A stretch of 64,000 nucleotides of DNA from Pelistega sp. (GTDB lineage Bacteria; Pseudomonadota; Gammaproteobacteria; Burkholderiales; Burkholderiaceae_B): the NCBI GenBank assembly GCA_030538255.1, contig JAUNUI010000013.1:24776-88775 (forward strand). The letters run 5' to 3'. Under the pieces are notes generated by a model. That model did not search any database. It was not told the origin of the DNA and was given only the letters and a program-made list of their open reading frames with translations. This document shows positions 34,985 to 45,022 of the stretch, piece after piece. A program made the translations under genes and the position numbers. Numbering within the stretch: position 1 is the first letter of the stretch; the number at the start of each line of letters is the position of its first letter.

Positions 34985-37090
34985 ATGGCCCGCAAAACCC
35001 CAATTAATCGCTACCGTAATATCGGTATTTCAGCGCACATCGACGCTGGTAAAACAACCACTTCTGAACGTATTTTGTTCTACACCGGTGTAAACCATAA
35101 ATTAGGTGAAACTCATGAAGGTTCAGCTACTATGGACTGGATGGAACAAGAGCAAGAGCGCGGAATTACCATTACCTCAGCTGCTACGACCGCTTTCTGG
35201 CGTGGTATGGGTGGCGATTACCCAGAGCACCGTATTAACGTGATTGACACACCAGGACACGTGGACTTCACCATTGAAGTTGAACGTTCTATGCGTGTTC
35301 TTGACGGTGCATGTATGGTGTATTGTGCTGTTGGTGGTGTCCAGCCACAATCAGAAACAGTATGGCGCCAAGCTAACAAATACGGTGTGCCACGTTTGGC
35401 TTTCATCAACAAGATGGACCGTACTGGCGCTAACTTCTTCAAAGTTTTTGATCAATTAAAACTTCGTTTGCGCGCTAACCCAGTGCCAATCGTCATCCCA
35501 ATCGGCGCTGAAGATTCATTCAAAGGCGTAGTTGATTTGATTAAAATGAAAGCTATCATTTGGGACGAAGCTAGCCAAGGTATTAAGTTTGAATATGGTG
35601 ATATTCCTGCTGATCTAGAAGCTGACGCTCAAAAATGGCGTGAGTACTTGGTTGAAGCGGCGGCTGAATCAAGCGAAGAATTAATGGATAAATACCTAGA
35701 GAATGGTGATTTATCTGAAGAAGACATCATTAAAGCGATTCGTAACCGTACGATTGCTTGTGAAATCCAGCCAATGCTATGTGGTTCTGCCTTTAAAAAT
35801 AAAGGCGTACAACGTATGCTTGACGCAGTGGTTGATTTCTTGCCTTCACCGATTGATATTCCACCAGTACAAGGTGAGGATGATGACGGTAATCCATTAG
35901 AGCGTAAAGCTGACGACAAAGAACCAATGTCTGCGCTAGCGTTCAAATTGATGACTGACCCATTCGTTGGTCAATTAACCTTCGTTCGTGTGTACTCTGG
36001 TGTTATCAATTCTGGCGATACCGTCTTTAACTCTGTTAAAGGCAAAAAAGAGCGTATCGGCCGTATTCTACAGATGCACGCAAACAATCGTGAAGAGATT
36101 AAAGAAATTGTTGCTGGTGACATCGCCGCGGTTGTTGGTCTTAAAGACGTAACAACAGGTGAGACTCTATGTGATGCAGACAAGCACATCGTTCTAGAGC
36201 GTATGGAGTTCCCAGAGCCAGTGATTTCTCAAGCGGTTGAGCCTAAATCGAAAGCTGACCAAGAGAAAATGGGTCTTGCCCTTTCTCGTCTAGCACAAGA
36301 AGACCCTTCATTCCGCGTTACTTCGGACGAAGAGTCAGGCCAAACAATTATTTCAGGTATGGGTGAATTGCACCTTGAAGTTCTTGTTGACCGTATGAAG
36401 CGTGAGTTCAACGTTGAAGCGAACGTAGGTAAACCACAAGTGGCTTACCGTGAAACTATTCGCAAGACTGTTGAAGACGTTGAAGGTAAATTCGTTAAAC
36501 AATCAGGTGGTCGTGGTCAGTACGGTCACGTGGTCTTGAAACTTGAGCCTCTAGAGCCAGGTGGCGCTAACTACGAATTCGTAGACGCCATTAAAGGTGG
36601 TGTGGTTCCTCGCGAATACATCCCAGCAGTAGATAAGGGTATTCAAGAGACATTGACAGCCGGTATTATTGCTGGCTACCCAGTTGTTGACGTTAAAGTA
36701 ACATTAACATTCGGTTCATACCACGATGTGGACTCGAACGAGAACGCGTTCCGTATGGCAGGTTCAATGGCATTCAAAGAGGGTATGCGTAAAGCTAGCC
36801 CAGTATTGCTAGAGCCGATGATGGCTGTTGAAGTTGAAACGCCTGAAGATTACGCGGGTACTGTGATGGGTGACTTGTCATCTCGTCGTGGTCTCGTTCA
36901 AGGTATGGACGATATCGTTGGTGGTGGTAAAATCGTTAAAGCTGAAGTTCCTTTAGCGGAAATGTTTGGCTACGCAACCAACCTACGTTCATTGACACAA
37001 GGTCGTGCGACATACTCTATGGAATTCAAGCACTATGCTGAAGCGCCTAAGAACGTTGCTGACGAAGTGATTAGTGCACGTACTAAGTAA
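34985..37090 (+). CDS. fusA: Elongation factor G
   Basis: 701 residues. Translational GTPase for ribosome translocation: G1 AHIDAGKTT, switch regions with [15 protein letters not shown]3 DTPGH, G4 NKMD. The full set of five EF-G domains is present. It begins 15 bases after rpsG. A hairpin follows it before tuf, so tuf could be expressed separately. Confidence 0.98.
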   Translation: MARKTPINRYRNIGISAHIDAGKTTTSERILFYTGVNHKLGETHEGSATMDWMEQEQERGITITSAATTAFWRGMGGDYPEHRINVIDTPGHVDFTIEVERSMRVLDGACMVYCAVGGVQPQSETVWRQANKYGVPRLAFINKMDRTGANFFKVFDQLKLRLRANPVPIVIPIGAEDSFKGVVDLIKMKAIIWDEASQGIKFEYGDIPADLEADAQKWREYLVEAAAESSEELMDKYLENGDLSEEDIIKAIRNRTIACEIQPMLCGSAFKNKGVQRMLDAVVDFLPSPIDIPPVQGEDDDGNPLERKADDKEPMSALAFKLMTDPFVGQLTFVRVYSGVINSGDTVFNSVKGKKERIGRILQMHANNREEIKEIVAGDIAAVVGLKDVTTGETLCDADKHIVLERMEFPEPVISQAVEPKSKADQEKMGLALSRLAQEDPSFRVTSDEESGQTIISGMGELHLEVLVDRMKREFNVEANVGKPQVAYRETIRKTVEDVEGKFVKQSGGRGQYGHVVLKLEPLEPGGANYEFVDAIKGGVVPREYIPAVDKGIQETLTAGIIAGYPVVDVKVTLTFGSYHDVDSNENAFRMAGSMAFKEGMRKASPVLLEPMMAVEVETPEDYAGTVMGDLSSRRGLVQGMDDIVGGGKIVKAEVPLAEMFGYATNLRSLTQGRATYSMEFKHYAEAPKNVADEVISARTK

Positions 37091-37099
37091 TTTATAAGC

Positions 37100-37123
37100 G
37101 TGCGATCCCTGCAGGGGTCGCAC
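37100..37123 (+). terminator. Hairpin between fusA and tuf
   Basis: GTGCGATCCC and GGGGTCGCAC (10 bp, one T-G pair) around a TGCA loop, followed by ACAATTTAATTTTTTATT. A probable partial terminator within the str operon. Confidence 0.6.
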
Positions 37124-37165
37124 ACAATTTAATTTTTTATTCATAATTTATTGGAAATATAAATC

Positions 37166-38356
37166 ATGGCAAAAGGTAAGTTTGAACGTACCAAACCGCA
37201 CGTTAACGTAGGTACGATCGGTCACGTTGACCACGGTAAAACAACATTGACAGCAGCGATTACAACCGTATTAGCGAAAGAATTCGGTGGTGAAGCACGT
37301 GACTACGGCGCGATTGACGCGGCACCAGAAGAGCGTGCACGTGGTATTACGATTAATACCTCACACGTTGAGTATGAAACTGCAAACCGTCACTATGCTC
37401 ACGTTGACTGCCCAGGTCACGCGGACTATGTTAAAAACATGATTACCGGTGCTGCACAGATGGACGGCGCGATTCTTGTGTGTTCGGCCGCTGACGGCCC
37501 AATGCCACAAACACGTGAGCACATCCTATTGTCACGTCAAGTTGGTGTTCCTTACATCATCGTATTCTTGAACAAAGCTGACATGGTTGACGACGAAGAG
37601 TTGTTAGAGTTGGTTGAGATGGAAGTGCGTGAGTTGTTGTCGAAGTATGACTTCCCAGGCGACGACACCCCAATCATCAAGGGTTCTGCAAAATTAGCAC
37701 TTGAAGGCGACGAAGGTCCTTTGGGTAAGCAAGCGATTCTTCAATTAGCTGAAGCCCTAGACAGCTACATCCCAACACCTGAGCGTGCTGTTGACGGTAC
37801 ATTCTTGATGCCTGTTGAAGACGTATTCTCAATTTCTGGTCGTGGTACAGTAGTAACAGGCCGTATTGAGCGTGGTATTGTTAAAGTGGGTGAAGAGATT
37901 GAAATCGTCGGTATCCGTGATACTGTGAAGACAATTTGTACTGGCGTTGAAATGTTCCGTAAACTTCTTGACGAAGGTCAAGCAGGTGACAACGTAGGTC
38001 TATTACTACGTGGTACGAAGCGTGAAGACGTTGAGCGTGGTCAAGTATTGGCTAAACCAGGTTCAATCAAGCCACACACTAACTTCTCGGCTGAGGTGTA
38101 TATCTTGTCTAAAGAAGAAGGTGGTCGTCACACACCATTCTTCCAAGGTTACCGTCCACAGTTCTACTTCCGTACAACGGACGTAACTGGCTCAATCACC
38201 TTGCCAGCGGACAAAGAAATGGTTCTACCAGGCGATAACGTGTCAATGGACGTTGAGTTGATTGCACCGATCGCGATGGAAGAAGGTCTACGTTTCGCGA
38301 TTCGCGAAGGTGGCCGTACTGTTGGCGCCGGTGTTGTTGCTAAGATCTCTAAGTAA
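37166..38356 (+). CDS. tuf: Elongation factor Tu
   Basis: 396 residues. G1 [10 protein letters not shown]3 DCPGHADY, G4 NKADMVDD, and the two C-terminal beta barrels are complete. EF-Tu brings aminoacyl-tRNA to the ribosome. Betaproteobacteria usually carry a second tuf near rpoB; it is not in this window. Two hairpins separate it from rpsJ. Confidence 0.98.
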   Translation: MAKGKFERTKPHVNVGTIGHVDHGKTTLTAAITTVLAKEFGGEARDYGAIDAAPEERARGITINTSHVEYETANRHYAHVDCPGHADYVKNMITGAAQMDGAILVCSAADGPMPQTREHILLSRQVGVPYIIVFLNKADMVDDEELLELVEMEVRELLSKYDFPGDDTPIIKGSAKLALEGDEGPLGKQAILQLAEALDSYIPTPERAVDGTFLMPVEDVFSISGRGTVVTGRIERGIVKVGEEIEIVGIRDTVKTICTGVEMFRKLLDEGQAGDNVGLLLRGTKREDVERGQVLAKPGSIKPHTNFSAEVYILSKEEGGRHTPFFQGYRPQFYFRTTDVTGSITLPADKEMVLPGDNVSMDVELIAPIAMEEGLRFAIREGGRTVGAGVVAKISK

Positions 38357-38370
38357 TTTTTAGATGATTT

Positions 38371-38450
38371 ACGACATCAGGCATTAATTGCTTGATGTCG
38401 TGCTAAAACCGCGTTAAAATATTTGACTGCCCGAACTTTGGGTGGTCAAA
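38371..38450 (+). terminator. Two hairpins between tuf and rpsJ
   Basis: ACGACATCA (38371-38379) pairs with TGATGTCGT (38393-38401). TTTGACTGCCC (38422-38432) pairs with GGGTGGTCAAA (38440-38450), with two G-T pairs, followed by TTTATTTATT. The second looks like a terminator. The remaining 80 bases before rpsJ are very AT-rich, carry four TTCTTTA copies and could hold its promoter. Confidence 0.55.
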
Positions 38451-38539
38451 TTTATTTATTTAGCTCTATATTAATAAATTCTTTATTAATAAGTGTTCTT
38501 TATTATTGTTCTTTAAAGTCTGTTCTTTAGGAAAGTTTC

Positions 38540-38851
38540 ATGAAAAACCAAAAAATCCGTATCCGTTTGAAAGCCTTCGATTATAAATTAATCGACCAAT
38601 CTGCTGCTGAAATCGTCGATACTGCTAAGCGTACTGGTGCTGTTGTTCACGGTCCTGTACCACTACCTACACGTATTAAGCGTTATGATGTTCTACGTTC
38701 ACCACACGTGAATAAAACATCACGCGACCAATTTGAGATTCGTACTCACCAACGTTTGATGGACATCGTTGACCCAACTGACAAAACAGTTGACGCATTG
38801 ATGCGCCTAGATCTACCTGCAGGTGTGGACGTTGAAATTGCATTGCAATAA
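38540..38851 (+). CDS. rpsJ: 30S ribosomal protein S10
   Basis: 103 residues, complete; AGGAAAG before the start. S10 is part of the 30S head and the NusB-S10 antitermination complex. Normally it is the first gene of the S10 operon directly followed by rplC. Here a terminator and about 9.8 kb of unrelated genes separate them. Hairpins on both sides suggest rpsJ may be a single-gene transcription unit. Confidence 0.97.
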   Translation: MKNQKIRIRLKAFDYKLIDQSAAEIVDTAKRTGAVVHGPVPLPTRIKRYDVLRSPHVNKTSRDQFEIRTHQRLMDIVDPTDKTVDALMRLDLPAGVDVEIALQ

Positions 38852-38890
38852 GAGCTAGACAATAGCTTGAATTGAAAGCTACTGATAAAA

Positions 38891-38917
38891 AACCGTGCCA
38901 CCTGCACGGTTTTTTTA
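38891..38917 (+). terminator. Rho-independent terminator after rpsJ
   Basis: AACCGTGC (38891-38898) and GCACGGTT (38904-38911) form an 8-bp GC-rich stem with a 5-base loop and a run of seven T. A strong terminator exactly where the S10 operon is cut. Confidence 0.92.
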
Positions 38918-39061
38918 TGACTAATGGCTTGGTTTAATTGTTCACCCTAAAGAATCAATTATTTTAATAATCAATTCGTTTTATATAATTTTTGGTAATA
39001 AAAAAATAAAAACACGTCAAAATAATTTAGGTACAATACGAGCTCACTATAAGGATAAGTC

Positions 39062-40096
39062 TTGATACGTTTACAAAACATACACAAGTCTTTTACATCA
39101 AAAGAAAAAACGCTATATGCCTTACAAGGGATTGATTTAGCGATTGAAGAAGGCACTGTCTTTGGCATTATCGGCCGTTCAGGTGCGGGCAAGAGTACGC
39201 TTATCCGTATGATTAACCAGCTTGAAAGACCTGACCAAGGGGCAGTACTGATTGATGATAAAGACATCACTAAGCTCTCGAATGATGGCCTACGTAAGTT
39301 ACGTCAAAGCATTGGTATGGTGTTTCAGCACTTCAATCTGCTCAATTCGCGTACAGTGATTGATAATGTGATGTATCCTCTGCGCTTAGCGGGGGTTGAT
39401 AAGGCGACACGGCAAGCACGCGCCTTGGAATTATTAGAATTAGTTGGCTTAAGCGAGCATGTGCATAAATATCCACGCCAATTGTCGGGAGGTCAACGTC
39501 AACGCGTCGGGATTGCTCGCGCATTGGCGAATCGTCCAAGCATCTTATTATGTGATGAAGCCACGAGCGCTTTAGACCCAGAAACGACCCAATCAGTATT
39601 AGCCCTCTTAAATCGTATTAATAAAGAGATGGGCATTACGATTGTCTTAATCACACACAGTATGAATGTGATTCGTACGCTATGTGATGAGGTGGCGATT
39701 ATTGATGCAGGCAAGATTGTGGAAGAAGGTAAGGTGATTGATGTCTTCTTACATCCTCAACATCCGACCACGAAATCCTTGCTCTCAGAGAGCGGGGTTG
39801 ATGCCGATGGTTGGTTGCCTTTCGCGCAAGATCTACCAGGGAAAGTGGTGCGTCTGACTTATCATGGTGTGGCGACAACTGCTGAGCCCTTATTAAGTCA
39901 GCTAAGCCGTGAATTGGACCTGAACTTTAGTATTTTGCAAGGTTCGGTCGGTAAGATTAAAGAGACGCCATTTGGCCAGTTGGTGATTGTGATTGAACAC
40001 GCCGAGGCGATGACACGTAATCAACGCACGACAGAGGAAGAGATTCGTGAGTTCTTTACAAGTAAGAATGTAGATTTTGAGGTGTTACGCGCATGA
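39062..40096 (+). CDS. metN: Methionine ABC transporter ATP-binding protein MetN
   Basis: 344 residues with a TTG start behind AAGGA. Walker A GRSGAGKST, Q-loop VFQHFNLL, signature LSGGQRQRVGIARAL, Walker B ILLCDEATSALD, then the C-terminal NIL regulatory domain (about 265-340) that senses methionine. First of three genes encoding the D/L-methionine importer. No SAM riboswitch or S-box is recognisable in the 144 bases after the rpsJ terminator. Confidence 0.95.
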   Translation: MIRLQNIHKSFTSKEKTLYALQGIDLAIEEGTVFGIIGRSGAGKSTLIRMINQLERPDQGAVLIDDKDITKLSNDGLRKLRQSIGMVFQHFNLLNSRTVIDNVMYPLRLAGVDKATRQARALELLELVGLSEHVHKYPRQLSGGQRQRVGIARALANRPSILLCDEATSALDPETTQSVLALLNRINKEMGITIVLITHSMNVIRTLCDEVAIIDAGKIVEEGKVIDVFLHPQHPTTKSLLSESGVDADGWLPFAQDLPGKVVRLTYHGVATTAEPLLSQLSRELDLNFSILQGSVGKIKETPFGQLVIVIEHAEAMTRNQRTTEEEIREFFTSKNVDFEVLRA

Positions 40097-40752
40097 ATTG
40101 GGCAAATCTAGACTGGGGCTTAATCGGCGAAGCAACGATTGATACCTTATTAATGACAGGTTGGTCACTGCTGTTGACTGTAATTATTGGGTTACCACTT
40201 GGAGTCTACTTATTCCTAAGTAGTGATCGTCAATTGCTGGAAAATAAACCTGTATACCAAGTGCTTTCTTTGATCGTGAATGTACTGCGTTCAGTACCAT
40301 TCCTAATTTTATTAATTGTCTTAATTCCATTCACACGCATGATTATGGGAAGCGCTTTGGGTGTGCCAGGTGCCATCCCTCCGCTAGTCGTCGGGGCTGC
40401 GCCATTTTTTGCGCGCTTAGTGGAGAATGTCTTGCGTGAGTTGGATCCTGGTATTAGTGAGGCCAGTAAAGCTATGGGTGCTACGCCACGCCAAACAGTG
40501 ATGTGGGCCTTATTGCCAGAATCCTTGACTGGGATTATTAGTGCGATTGTGGTGACGGCTATTGCCTTAGTGGGTTATACCGCTATGTCAGGTGTGATTG
40601 GTGGCGGTGGTCTAGGCGATATCGCGATTCGCTTTGGCTATCAGCGCTATCAAAGTGATGTTATGATTATTACCGTTCTTATTCTGATTGTGCTGGTACA
40701 GCTGATTCAGATGTTCGGTGATTATTTAGTGGCTAAATTTACTCGTAAATAG
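40093..40752 (+). CDS. metI: Methionine ABC transporter permease MetI
   Basis: 219 residues; start overlaps the metN stop by four bases (ATGA). Five membrane helices and the EAA loop (GISEASKAMGATPRQTVMWALLPE) are visible, with SVPFLILLIVLIPFTR and GYTAMSGVIGGGGLGDIAIRFGYQRY typical of MetI. It forms the membrane channel of the methionine importer. Confidence 0.95.
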   Translation: MNWANLDWGLIGEATIDTLLMTGWSLLLTVIIGLPLGVYLFLSSDRQLLENKPVYQVLSLIVNVLRSVPFLILLIVLIPFTRMIMGSALGVPGAIPPLVVGAAPFFARLVENVLRELDPGISEASKAMGATPRQTVMWALLPESLTGIISAIVVTAIALVGYTAMSGVIGGGGLGDIAIRFGYQRYQSDVMIITVLILIVLVQLIQMFGDYLVAKFTRK

Positions 40753-40772
40753 ATTTTTTCTTGGAGCTTATT

Positions 40773-41567
40773 ATGAAATTAAAACAAGTTTTTGGCGCTT
40801 TTGCCTTAGCCGCAGGTGTTTTTGCTTTGAGTACATCGGCTCAAGCACAAACTAAATTAAGCATTGCAGCGACACCAGTGCCGCATGCTGAGATTTTAGA
40901 ATTTGTGAAGCCTACGCTTGCGAAAGAGGGCGTGGATTTGGATATTAAAGTCTTCACTGACTATGTTCAACCTAACCAACAAGTGGCTGATAAAGCTATT
41001 GATGCGAACTTCTTCCAACACAAACCTTACCTAGATAGCTTTAATAAAGAGCATCGTACGGATTTAGTGCATGTGGGCTTTGTTCACGTTGAGCCTTTCG
41101 GTGCCTACTCTAAGAAAGTTAAGAGTGTTGCTGATATTCCAGAGGGTGCAACTATTGCCATCCCTAACGACCCTTCCAATGGCGCACGTGCTTTATTATT
41201 AATCCAAAAGCAAGGTCTGCTAAAACTTAAAGATCCGACCGATCTATTAGCCACAGCACGTGATGTTGTTGAGAATCCTAAGAAATTTAAATTTAAAGAA
41301 CTAGAGGCAGCAACCTTACCACGCGTATTGGATGACGTTGATGTAGCCTTGATTAACTCGAACTATGCTTTAGAAGCTGGTTTAAATCCAGTTGAAGAGG
41401 CATTGTTTATTGAAGACGCAGAGTCTCCTTATGCTAACGGTGTAGCCACCATCACAGAGAAAGCCGAATCAGCACCTGTTAAGGCCTTAATCAAAGCCTT
41501 GCAAACAGAAGAAGTGAAGAAATTCATTGCGGATAAATACAAAGGTGCCGTGGTACCAGCGTTCTAA
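40773..41567 (+). CDS. metQ: Methionine-binding protein MetQ (NlpA family)
   Basis: 264 residues from the ATG at 40773, six bases after TTGGAG; a TTG at 40761 is part of that site. Signal MKLKQVFGAFALAAGVFALSTSAQAQ has no lipobox, so this MetQ appears to be a soluble periplasmic protein rather than a lipoprotein. The NlpA fold is clear: ATPVPHAEILEFVKPTLAKEG, DANFFQHKPYLDSFNK, AIPNDPSNGARALLLIQ, ALINSNYALEAGL. Signal for the importer encoded by metN-metI. Confidence 0.93.
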   Translation: MKLKQVFGAFALAAGVFALSTSAQAQTKLSIAATPVPHAEILEFVKPTLAKEGVDLDIKVFTDYVQPNQQVADKAIDANFFQHKPYLDSFNKEHRTDLVHVGFVHVEPFGAYSKKVKSVADIPEGATIAIPNDPSNGARALLLIQKQGLLKLKDPTDLLATARDVVENPKKFKFKELEAATLPRVLDDVDVALINSNYALEAGLNPVEEALFIEDAESPYANGVATITEKAESAPVKALIKALQTEEVKKFIADKYKGAVVPAF

Positions 41568-41600
41568 TCTTATGTAATTGCTTATTGCAGCATAATGCAT

Positions 41601-41638
41601 AAATTGGCTAGTCTGTCTTATGATGGACTAGCCAATTT
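41601..41638 (+). terminator. Terminator of metNIQ
   Basis: A perfect 13-bp stem, AAATTGGCTAGTC (41601-41613) with GACTAGCCAATTT (41626-41638), 12-base loop, followed by TATC. It ends the metNIQ unit ahead of the VOC gene. Confidence 0.8.
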
Positions 41639-41699
41639 TATCAGAGCTCGTTGTAAACCCCTGTCGATCAAGGCGGGGAGGATCTCAAGAGGAGAAAAG

Positions 41700-42080
41700 A
41701 TGCAAATTGAACGCTTAGATCATTTGGTGCTTACCGTACAGGATTTGCAGAAAACCTTAGCATTTTATGTGGATGTCTTAGGTATGCAAGCTATTACCTT
41801 TGGACAAGGGAGATATGCTCTGCAATATGGCCAACAGAAAATCAATCTGCATATTAAGGGTCAGGAGTTTGAGCCTAAGGCTCAGCAAGTCATGTGCGGT
41901 AGCGCAGATTTATGTTTTATTAGCAGCACGCCATTAGAGCAAGTAGCGCAAGAGCTAGTACAAGCAGGTGTTGCTATTATTGAGGGACCTGTGCAAAGAA
42001 CAGGCGCCATGGGGCCGATTAATTCGCTGTATGTACGTGACCCCGATGGCAATCTCATTGAGATTAGTCAGTATCAATAG
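41700..42080 (+). CDS. VOC family protein (glyoxalase/dioxygenase superfamily)
   Basis: 126 residues from the ATG at 41700, with AAGAGGAG before it; an in-frame start at 41595 lies in the metQ terminator and is rejected. Two beta-alpha-beta-beta-beta modules: IERLDHLVLTVQDLQKTLAFYVDVLGM with a metal-ligand histidine, and INSLYVRDPDGNLIEISQY with the terminal glutamate ligand. It resembles STM3117-like VOC proteins. A single-domain metalloenzyme; the reaction is unknown. Confidence 0.8.
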   Translation: MQIERLDHLVLTVQDLQKTLAFYVDVLGMQAITFGQGRYALQYGQQKINLHIKGQEFEPKAQQVMCGSADLCFISSTPLEQVAQELVQAGVAIIEGPVQRTGAMGPINSLYVRDPDGNLIEISQYQ

Positions 42081-42240
42081 TCTTCAGCATGCTGTGAGTG
42101 ATTGGTAGCATACTGTGAGCTCGTATTTAACCACTGATAGTGCTTGCTACCAGCTTGAGGAGCGGCACTAGTGCCTGGTGGGCGTGCTATCAATAAATCA
42201 AAAGAGAGTGTGCTTGCTGCAAAGCTTATCAATCTAAGTA

Positions 42241-42262
42241 ACCCCCTATGTTATTAGGGGGT
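42241..42262. terminator. Hairpin between convergent VOC and yjdM genes
   Basis: ACCCCCTA (42241-42248) and TAGGGGGT (42255-42262) with a 6-base loop between convergent genes. A GC-rich stem without a clear T run; a probable bidirectional terminator. Confidence 0.5.
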
Positions 42263-42276
42263 AGCGAGATCTATGT

Positions 42277-42609
42277 TTAGGCTTTCTTCACAAATTCAGA
42301 TTTCAGGTCCATATTGCTACCATCAATCTTACAGGCAATATTGTGATCGCCTTCTTGTAGGCGGATGCTTTTGACTTTGGTGCCTTGTTTGATAACCATT
42401 GAGCTGCCTTTTACTTTAAGGTCTTTAATCAAGACTACGCTATCCCCATCGGCTAGTGGGGTGCCATGGGCATCATTGACGCTTAAGCTATCATCGGCCT
42501 CAGTGGCATCTTGCTCAAGCCATTCATGCGCGCATTCAGGACAAACAAACTGAATGCCATCGTGGTAAGTAAGTTCTGATTGGCATTGCGGGCAGGCTGG
42601 GTAAGTCAT
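42277..42609 (-). CDS. yjdM: YjdM/PhnA family zinc-ribbon protein
   Basis: 110 residues from the ATG at 42609, six bases behind GGAG; in-frame ATGs upstream are less well placed. An N-terminal zinc ribbon ([25 protein letters not shown]) and a C-terminal PhnA SH3-like domain ([30 protein letters not shown]). The family was once called alkylphosphonate utilization protein PhnA, but no phosphonate genes are nearby and the function is unclear. Confidence 0.9.
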   Translation of the reverse strand: MTYPACPQCQSELTYHDGIQFVCPECAHEWLEQDATEADDSLSVNDAHGTPLADGDSVVLIKDLKVKGSSMVIKQGTKVKSIRLQEGDHNIACKIDGSNMDLKSEFVKKA

Positions 42610-42890
42610 AATGGGCTCCATAATAAAACCCAAAAGCTCAACATAATGTGTTTAACTTTTGGGTGTTTTGTTGAGATGTGAATAATGTGATAGTGGCTTA
42701 ATACACTAGAACATTGACTTGTTGAATAAGCTTAATGTTAGCTAGCAAAGAATGCCATTCACTTAACTATAGCTTAACTATATGTATATTTTTGAGTCAT
42801 ATAGTTTTAAGTTTTAATAATTGCTTAATTTAAGCCTGAATCATAAGTTTTTTTGTTCACAACAATCTATACAGAGCATTATAGCCTGAA

Positions 42891-43253
42891 TTAACGATAG
42901 CGGTTATAACGTGCATTGTTATAGCTGCGCTTATAGGCGCCCTTGCCGCGATAACTGCGATCGCCTTTGCGTTTATAGCTTGTTCGGCGATCATCATAAC
43001 GGCGGTCATCATAACGGCGGTCATTGTAGCGACGATCATCATTGCGATAAATTTGATTGCCTAATAAGCCACCAATCGCCGCACCACCCACAGTGACTAA
43101 TGGATCGGCATCAGATACGGCAGCACCTGCAAGTCCACCTAGGCCAGCACCGACTACAGTGGCATTATCACGTGCGCTATTATGCGCACAGCCAGCAAAG
43201 ATAAGGGCGGAAATAGAAATAAGACCGATACGTGTGATTTTTGTGATGTTCAT
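42891..43253 (-). CDS. Glycine-zipper 2TM lipoprotein
   Basis: 120 residues. Signal peptide with lipobox (IFAGC, cysteine at 22), then a glycine-zipper segment (VVGAGLGGLAGAAVSDADPLVTVGGAAIGGLLGNQIY, about 34-68) that can insert in membranes, and a basic tail with repeated YDDRR/YNDRR units (about 71-90), from a 15-bp DNA repeat, then a Lys/Arg/Tyr-rich end. A probable outer-membrane lipoprotein of the SlyB/17-kDa antigen type; role unknown. Confidence 0.82.
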   Translation of the reverse strand: MNITKITRIGLISISALIFAGCAHNSARDNATVVGAGLGGLAGAAVSDADPLVTVGGAAIGGLLGNQIYRNDDRRYNDRRYDDRRYDDRRTSYKRKGDRSYRGKGAYKRSYNNARYNRYR

Positions 43254-43495
43254 GGCAGCGCTCCTAATAAAATACGCTTGATGATAATTAACTTAACAAT
43301 TTTTCTTAGGAGTATCATCGCAAGAAATACCAGAAATAGCTGTTAGTGATTAGCAAGAGTTGTGTCGGAGTTTGTCTTTTACTCTGCATTTGAAAAGATT
43401 TGAAGCAATTGCCTAGGCAAATGTCTTCTCGGCTAGCTTTTTAAGCTATTTAAAAGTACACTTTACTGGCATCTTTAACTATCAAGGAGTGCCGA

Positions 43496-45022
43496 TTGGA
43501 GGCCATAAGACAAGTTCAGCAGTGGTTTTTACAGGCGGATATCTATTTGCTGCTCGCTTTAGCTGCGCTGTTAATTTGTGTGGTTTGGCTCTTCATCCAG
43601 AGTCGTCATAAGAGTCGCTTATTAACCAAGCTAGCTGTTTTAGAAGAGCGACTGGCGGATAAGCAAGACGATGAATTGCATCTACAGGGGCTGTATAGTG
43701 AATTGCAAGATAATTATGCGCAACTCGATGAAAAAAGTGATGAGTTAGAGCAACGCTATGCGGCTTTAAATGCGAGCTATTCATTCGTGCGCCAGCAGCT
43801 TGATGAGCAACAAGCACAATTATATGAAGCGCAGGATAGTGAGCGTAATTTGCGCCAGCAATTAAGTGAATTGGGTCAAGATAATCTGCGTCTAAGTCTA
43901 CAAACCAGTCAGAAAGCGCAACAGTTAGACGAGATGAAAGCACAGTTTGATCAGTCGCGCCAACAGCTGAGTGCCGAGTTTGAAAGCTTGGCCAATCGCA
44001 TTATGCAAGAGAAGATCCAGCTTTTTAGCCAAGATAATCAGCAGCAGATGGGGCAACTAATGCAGCCCTTAAAGGAGCAACTGGAGGGCTTCCAACGGCG
44101 TGTGAATGAGGTGCATGATCAGTCACGAGAAGGGCAGCAGATGTTAAAGCAACATATTCAGCATGTAATGGATATGGGCATTAAGATGAGCAGTGAGGCA
44201 CAGTCCTTGGCGCGTGCGCTGAAAGGAGATAAGAAAACCCTCGGTAATTGGGGTGAAATGCAATTAGAGCTTGCCTTAGAGCAGGCGGGGCTACTGCGTG
44301 ATCAACACTATTATGTACAACCCTCGTATAAAGATGAGCAAGGTAAGTTGTATCTGCCTGATGTGGTGCTAGTATTGCCTGAAGACAAGCATCTGATTAT
44401 CGATAGTAAAGTTTCTTTAAACGCGTACCAGGAGGCGCAAAACCAAACCGATCCCAATCTGGTGCAGAATTATCTGCAGCAGCATATTAAGGCCGTGCGC
44501 CAACATATCCATGATCTTGCGAGTAAAGACTATAGTCGTCTGGTGGGTTTAAATTCTCCGGGCTTTGTCTTTATGTTTATGCCACTTGAGGCGGCTTATA
44601 TTGAGGCCCTTAAGCAAGACCCCAAACTCTTCCAAGAGGCTTATAGTAAGGGGATTGTGCTAGTATCTCACACCACCTTAATGCCAACTTTGCGTACCAT
44701 TGCCTATTTATGGATGATGGCCAACAGTAATCAACAGGCTTTGGCTTTAGGGGATAAAGCGCTGGATATTTATAATCAAGTGGCAAGAGTAGCCGAGCAC
44801 CTGAGCAAGTTGGGCAATACCTTAAATACAGCAAGCAAGCAATACAATAGCACAGTGACGAGTTTTGCCGGTCAACAAGGCTTGACGAGCAAGGTGGAGC
44901 GCTTTAGGGAGCTATCGGCTAAAACCAGCAAGGACTTACAGGTGCCTATGGATCTTGAGTTGCATTGTCAGACTGAGCGACTACAAGGACTGAGTAATGA
45001 CGCGGGAGAGTCATCATTGTAA
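43496..45022 (+). CDS. rmuC: DNA recombination protein RmuC
   Basis: 508 residues with a TTG start exactly six bases behind AAGGAG, which makes it convincing. A membrane helix (about 14-32), a long coiled coil (about 45-220) and the RmuC nuclease-like core (about 235-460; GNWGEMQLELALEQAGLL, LPEDKHLIIDSKVSLNAY, FVFMFMPLEAAYIEAL). RmuC limits inversions between short inverted repeats, which is of note in a genome so rich in short repeats. Confidence 0.92.
   Translation: MEAIRQVQQWFLQADIYLLLALAALLICVVWLFIQSRHKSRLLTKLAVLEERLADKQDDELHLQGLYSELQDNYAQLDEKSDELEQRYAALNASYSFVRQQLDEQQAQLYEAQDSERNLRQQLSELGQDNLRLSLQTSQKAQQLDEMKAQFDQSRQQLSAEFESLANRIMQEKIQLFSQDNQQQMGQLMQPLKEQLEGFQRRVNEVHDQSREGQQMLKQHIQHVMDMGIKMSSEAQSLARALKGDKKTLGNWGEMQLELALEQAGLLRDQHYYVQPSYKDEQGKLYLPDVVLVLPEDKHLIIDSKVSLNAYQEAQNQTDPNLVQNYLQQHIKAVRQHIHDLASKDYSRLVGLNSPGFVFMFMPLEAAYIEALKQDPKLFQEAYSKGIVLVSHTTLMPTLRTIAYLWMMANSNQQALALGDKALDIYNQVARVAEHLSKLGNTLNTASKQYNSTVTSFAGQQGLTSKVERFRELSAKTSKDLQVPMDLELHCQTERLQGLSNDAGESSL

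Noticed and set aside
38918-39061. Possible SAM or S-box type riboswitch upstream of metN.
   Set aside because: The gap is short and AT-rich, and I could not find the conserved helices of any SAM riboswitch class. A covariance-model search (Infernal) would decide.
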